DNA from: Planococcus ruber
GTDB lineage: Bacteria; Bacillota; Bacilli; Bacillales_A; Planococcaceae
Direction of reading: 5' to 3'
DNA length: 64,000 bases
NCBI RefSeq assembly: GCF_022819085.1
Contig: NZ_JALHAG010000011.1
Coordinates: 335,766-399,765 of the forward strand
The notes under the pieces were generated by a model that was given only the letters and a program-made list of their open reading frames with translations, was not told the origin of the DNA and did no database searches. The position numbers and the translations under genes were made by a program. This document shows, piece by piece, positions 62,066-64,000 of the stretch. Every line of letters starts with the position of its first letter. Position 1 is the stretch's first letter.

Positions 62066-63145
62066 ATGTTTCAAAAAGGACTAAAAGGTGTGGTGGCGGT
62101 GCAGACAAGCATTTCATCAGTTGACGGGGATAAAGGAGAATTGCGTTACCGAGGAAAACTGGTAGATGAAGTGATCAAAGGAAAATCATTTGAGGAGACG
62201 GCTCATTTCTTATGGCACGGAAAGAGTGGAGATTCAGTAGAACTTGAAGAATGGAAAGCTTCTTTTCTTAAGTTCCGGAAAGTGCCGGAACATATTGTAG
62301 AAATAGCAAAGCTGTTGCCAAAAGAAGCTTCTATTATGGATGGGCTGCGCACCTTAATATCTGCTTATAGCTCACAAGCATTTTCACGCATTCCTTCTGA
62401 GCAGCAAGCATTGTCCCTAGTGTCTGTTTTTCCGGTTTTAACGGCTTTGCTCTATCGCGTACAGCAAGGGCTTCCCATTATCGAGCCACGGGACGACTTA
62501 AATCACACGGCCAACTATTTATGGATGTTAAAAGGCACAGAACCTACAGTTGCACAAATTGAAGCATTGGAAACTTATTTGAAACTCACCATGGAGCACG
62601 GCATGAACGCGTCCACGTTTGCCGCACGCGTCACGGTTTCTACCGAATCTGATATGGTCTCTGCCCTTACTTCAGCAATTGGAACCATGAAAGGCCCATT
62701 GCATGGCGGCGCGCCTTCCGGTGTTATCGACCTTTTGGAAGAAATTCAATCTCCTGAACGGATTGAACCGGTCATTAAAAACAAACTCGATCGAGGCGAG
62801 AAAATTATGGGGTTTGGCCACCGCGTTTATCGGACGGAAGATCCGCGTTCGATTTTATTGCGTAACGCCTGTCTGGCACTTGAAGGAGAAGACGCTTGGC
62901 TGGATTTAGCTGTGTCTGCAGAACAGGAAATCATTCGCTTATTAAATGAGCGAAAACCGGGACGCGCCCTTTACACCAATGTTGAATTCTATGCAGCTGC
63001 GATTATGCGCTCCATTGATATGCCGCCCGCACTATTCACGCCTACTTTCAGTGTGGCGCGCATCGTCGGCTGGACTGCCCATGTATTGGAACAGCAGCGG
63101 GACAATGTCATTTTCCGGCCGCAATCCGAATATATCGGAAACTAA
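62066..63145 (+). CDS. citA: citrate synthase CitA
   Basis: A 359-residue citrate synthase with the catalytic histidines in GPLHGGAPS (near 214) and GFGHRVYRTEDPRS (near 252). AAGGAGGAG precedes the ATG. It resembles the minor citrate synthase I of Bacillus. It is expected to be controlled by the divergent CitR and ends at a strong terminator. Confidence 0.92.
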   Translation: MFQKGLKGVVAVQTSISSVDGDKGELRYRGKLVDEVIKGKSFEETAHFLWHGKSGDSVELEEWKASFLKFRKVPEHIVEIAKLLPKEASIMDGLRTLISAYSSQAFSRIPSEQQALSLVSVFPVLTALLYRVQQGLPIIEPRDDLNHTANYLWMLKGTEPTVAQIEALETYLKLTMEHGMNASTFAARVTVSTESDMVSALTSAIGTMKGPLHGGAPSGVIDLLEEIQSPERIEPVIKNKLDRGEKIMGFGHRVYRTEDPRSILLRNACLALEGEDAWLDLAVSAEQEIIRLLNERKPGRALYTNVEFYAAAIMRSIDMPPALFTPTFSVARIVGWTAHVLEQQRDNVIFRPQSEYIGN

Positions 63146-63151
63146 CTAAAA

Positions 63152-63188
63152 AAAACCCGTCTCCAAATTAATGGAAACGGGTTTTTTA
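63152..63188. terminator. bidirectional terminator between citA and the tRNA cluster
   Basis: AACCCGTCTCC and GGAAACGGGTT pair around AAATTAAT, with T and A runs outside. It can end citA on the plus strand and the tRNA transcript on the minus strand. Confidence 0.88.
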
Positions 63189-63219
63189 CACATGGATAGT
63201 ACAAATACACATGGAACAA

Positions 63220-63292
63220 TGGAGCCTAGGGGGCTCGAACCCCTGACCTCGACGCTGCCAGCGTCGCGCTCTCCCAGCTGAGCTAAGGCCCC
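63220..63292 (-). tRNA. tRNA-Ala (GGC)
   Basis: A cloverleaf of 73 nt with anticodon loop CTGGCAG, acceptor GGGGCCT/AGGCTCC, discriminator A and TTCGAGC in the T loop. CCA is not encoded. Confidence 0.95.
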
Positions 63293-63321
63293 GCGCTGAA
63301 CAGGCGCAGGAAAAATAAAAA

Positions 63322-63394
63322 TGAGCCATGAAGGATTCGAACCTTCGACCCTCTGATTAAAAGTCAGATGCTCTACCAACTGAGCTAATGGCTC
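63322..63394 (-). tRNA. tRNA-Lys (TTT)
   Basis: A 73-nt cloverleaf with anticodon loop CTTTTAA, acceptor GAGCCAT/ATGGCTC and GGTTCGAATCC in the T arm. CCA is not encoded. Confidence 0.95.
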
Positions 63395-63400
63395 GAAAAA

Positions 63401-63475
63401 TGGCTGGGGTACCTGGATTCGAACCAGGGCATGACGGGATCAAAACCCGTTGCCTTACCGCTTGGCTATACCCCA
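63401..63475 (-). tRNA. tRNA-Gln (TTG)
   Basis: A 75-nt gene including encoded CCA, anticodon loop TTTTGAT, acceptor TGGGGTA/TACCCCA, discriminator G. Confidence 0.95.
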
Positions 63476-63485
63476 AAGATAAAAC

Positions 63486-63569
63486 TGGTGGTGGGGGGCA
63501 GATTCGAACTGCCGAACCCGAAGGAGCGGATTTACAGTCCGCCGCGTTTAGCCACTTCGCTACCCCACC
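63486..63569 (-). tRNA. tRNA-Tyr (GTA)
   Basis: An 84-nt gene including encoded CCA, with the long variable arm of class II tRNA (CTCCTTCGGG) and anticodon loop CTGTAAA. Acceptor GGTGGGG/CCCCACC. Confidence 0.95.
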
Positions 63570-63577
63570 GAGAAGAA

Positions 63578-63653
63578 TGGTGGAGGATGACGGGATCGAA
63601 CCGCCGACCCTCTGCTTGTAAGGCAGATGCTCTCCCAGCTGAGCTAATCCTCC
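63578..63653 (-). tRNA. tRNA-Val (TAC)
   Basis: A 76-nt gene including encoded CCA, anticodon loop CTTACAA, acceptor GGAGGAT/ATCCTCC. Confidence 0.95.
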
Positions 63654-63677
63654 ACTAAAATCATTTCAAAAATAAGT

Positions 63678-63752
63678 TGGTGACCCCTACGGGATTCGAA
63701 CCCGTGTTACCGCCGTGAAAGGGCGGTGTCTTAACCGCTTGACCAAGGGGCC
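63678..63752 (-). tRNA. tRNA-Glu (TTC)
   Basis: A 75-nt gene including encoded CCA, anticodon loop CTTTCAC, acceptor GGCCCCT/AGGGGTC with one G-U pair. Confidence 0.95.
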
Positions 63753-63808
63753 GATATAAATAGTATAACAGTCTCTCACCAATCTACAAAACCTTATGGA
63801 AATCAAAA

Positions 63809-63881
63809 AGCTTCCAACCGGGTTCGAACCGGTGACCTCTTCCTTACCATGGAAGCACTCTACCTGCTGAGCTATGGAAGC
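63809..63881 (-). tRNA. tRNA-Thr (GGT)
   Basis: A 73-nt cloverleaf with anticodon loop ATGGTAA, acceptor GCTTCCA/TGGAAGC, discriminator T. CCA is not encoded. It is the tRNA nearest the 5S gene. Confidence 0.94.
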
Positions 63882-63918
63882 AAGGTAAAAGATTCGTTGC
63901 GGTAAAAAACATAAAATA

Positions 63919-64000
63919 GCCCAGCGACGTCCTACTCTCACAGGGGGAGACCCCCAACTACCATCGGCGCAAAAGAGCTTAACTTCCGTGTTCGGGATGG
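63919..64000 (-). rRNA. 5S ribosomal RNA, 3' part
   Basis: On the minus strand the sequence CCATCCCGAACACGGAAGTT followed by TAAGCTCTTTTGCGCCGATGG and ending GACGTCGCTGGGC is the conserved 5S rRNA. The 5' end lies outside the window. The tRNA cluster therefore follows an rRNA operon. Confidence 0.95.

Overview
The window looks like chromosomal DNA of a motile, low-to-mid GC Gram-positive bacterium of the Bacillales, probably a Planococcaceae-type genus (Planococcus, Planomicrobium or Sporosarcina relatives). Evidence is the Bacillus-type flagellar operon, the fliW-csrA-hag block, the sigW-rsiW-cdaA-cdaR-glmM-glmS order with a glmS ribozyme, and the divergent citR/citA pair. The genus is an inference.

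Positions 1 to 22 kb (minus strand) hold one long flagellar operon: flgB flgC fliE fliF fliG fliH fliI fliJ fliK flgD flgE swrD fliM fliY fliO fliP fliQ fliR flhB flhA flhF flhG sigD swrB yaaR pilZ. It is preceded by a c-di-GMP-I riboswitch with a visible terminator/antiterminator pair. Compared with the Bacillus subtilis fla/che operon it lacks cheY, cheB, cheA, cheW, cheC, cheD, fliL and ylxF. FliY has lost the asparagine of both phosphatase signatures. Copies of a short repeat with inverted ends fill the three large gaps in the operon, including the gap where cheB-cheD would be expected.

From 22.4 to 37.6 kb lie the other flagellar genes: flhO-flhP, yvyF-flgM-flgN-flgK-flgL, motA-motB-fliL, flaG-fliD-fliT-fliS, a putative glucosaminidase, yjfB, hag, csrA and fliW. 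Three sigma-D promoters can be read directly. The flagellin gene is split by a 359-nt group I intron near its 3' end, so the 409-residue flagellin is made only after splicing. A free-standing LAGLIDADG endonuclease gene lies nearby. The hag leader carries a hairpin with GGA in its loop and a second GGA in the Shine-Dalgarno, as expected for CsrA control.

From 37.8 to 51.7 kb are signalling and accessory genes: an MHYT-PAS-GGDEF-EAL protein, a class III nucleotide cyclase, a GAF/HD-GYP protein, an FMN reductase with a luciferase-like monooxygenase, acetyltransferases, several small uncharacterised proteins, and a sigV-rsiV lysozyme-response pair next to a PdaC-like deacetylase. The sigV and deacetylase genes share a candidate ECF promoter.

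From 52 to 64 kb are the aminosugar and cell-wall block (glmS with ribozyme, glmM, cdaR, cdaA), sigW-rsiW with a canonical sigma-W promoter, arginase, an acetyltransferase, citR/citA, seven tRNA genes and the 3' part of a 5S rRNA gene. Two tandem arrays of short repeats, one of 21-bp period near 24.2 kb and one of 20-bp period near 54.4 kb, are not explained by any gene.
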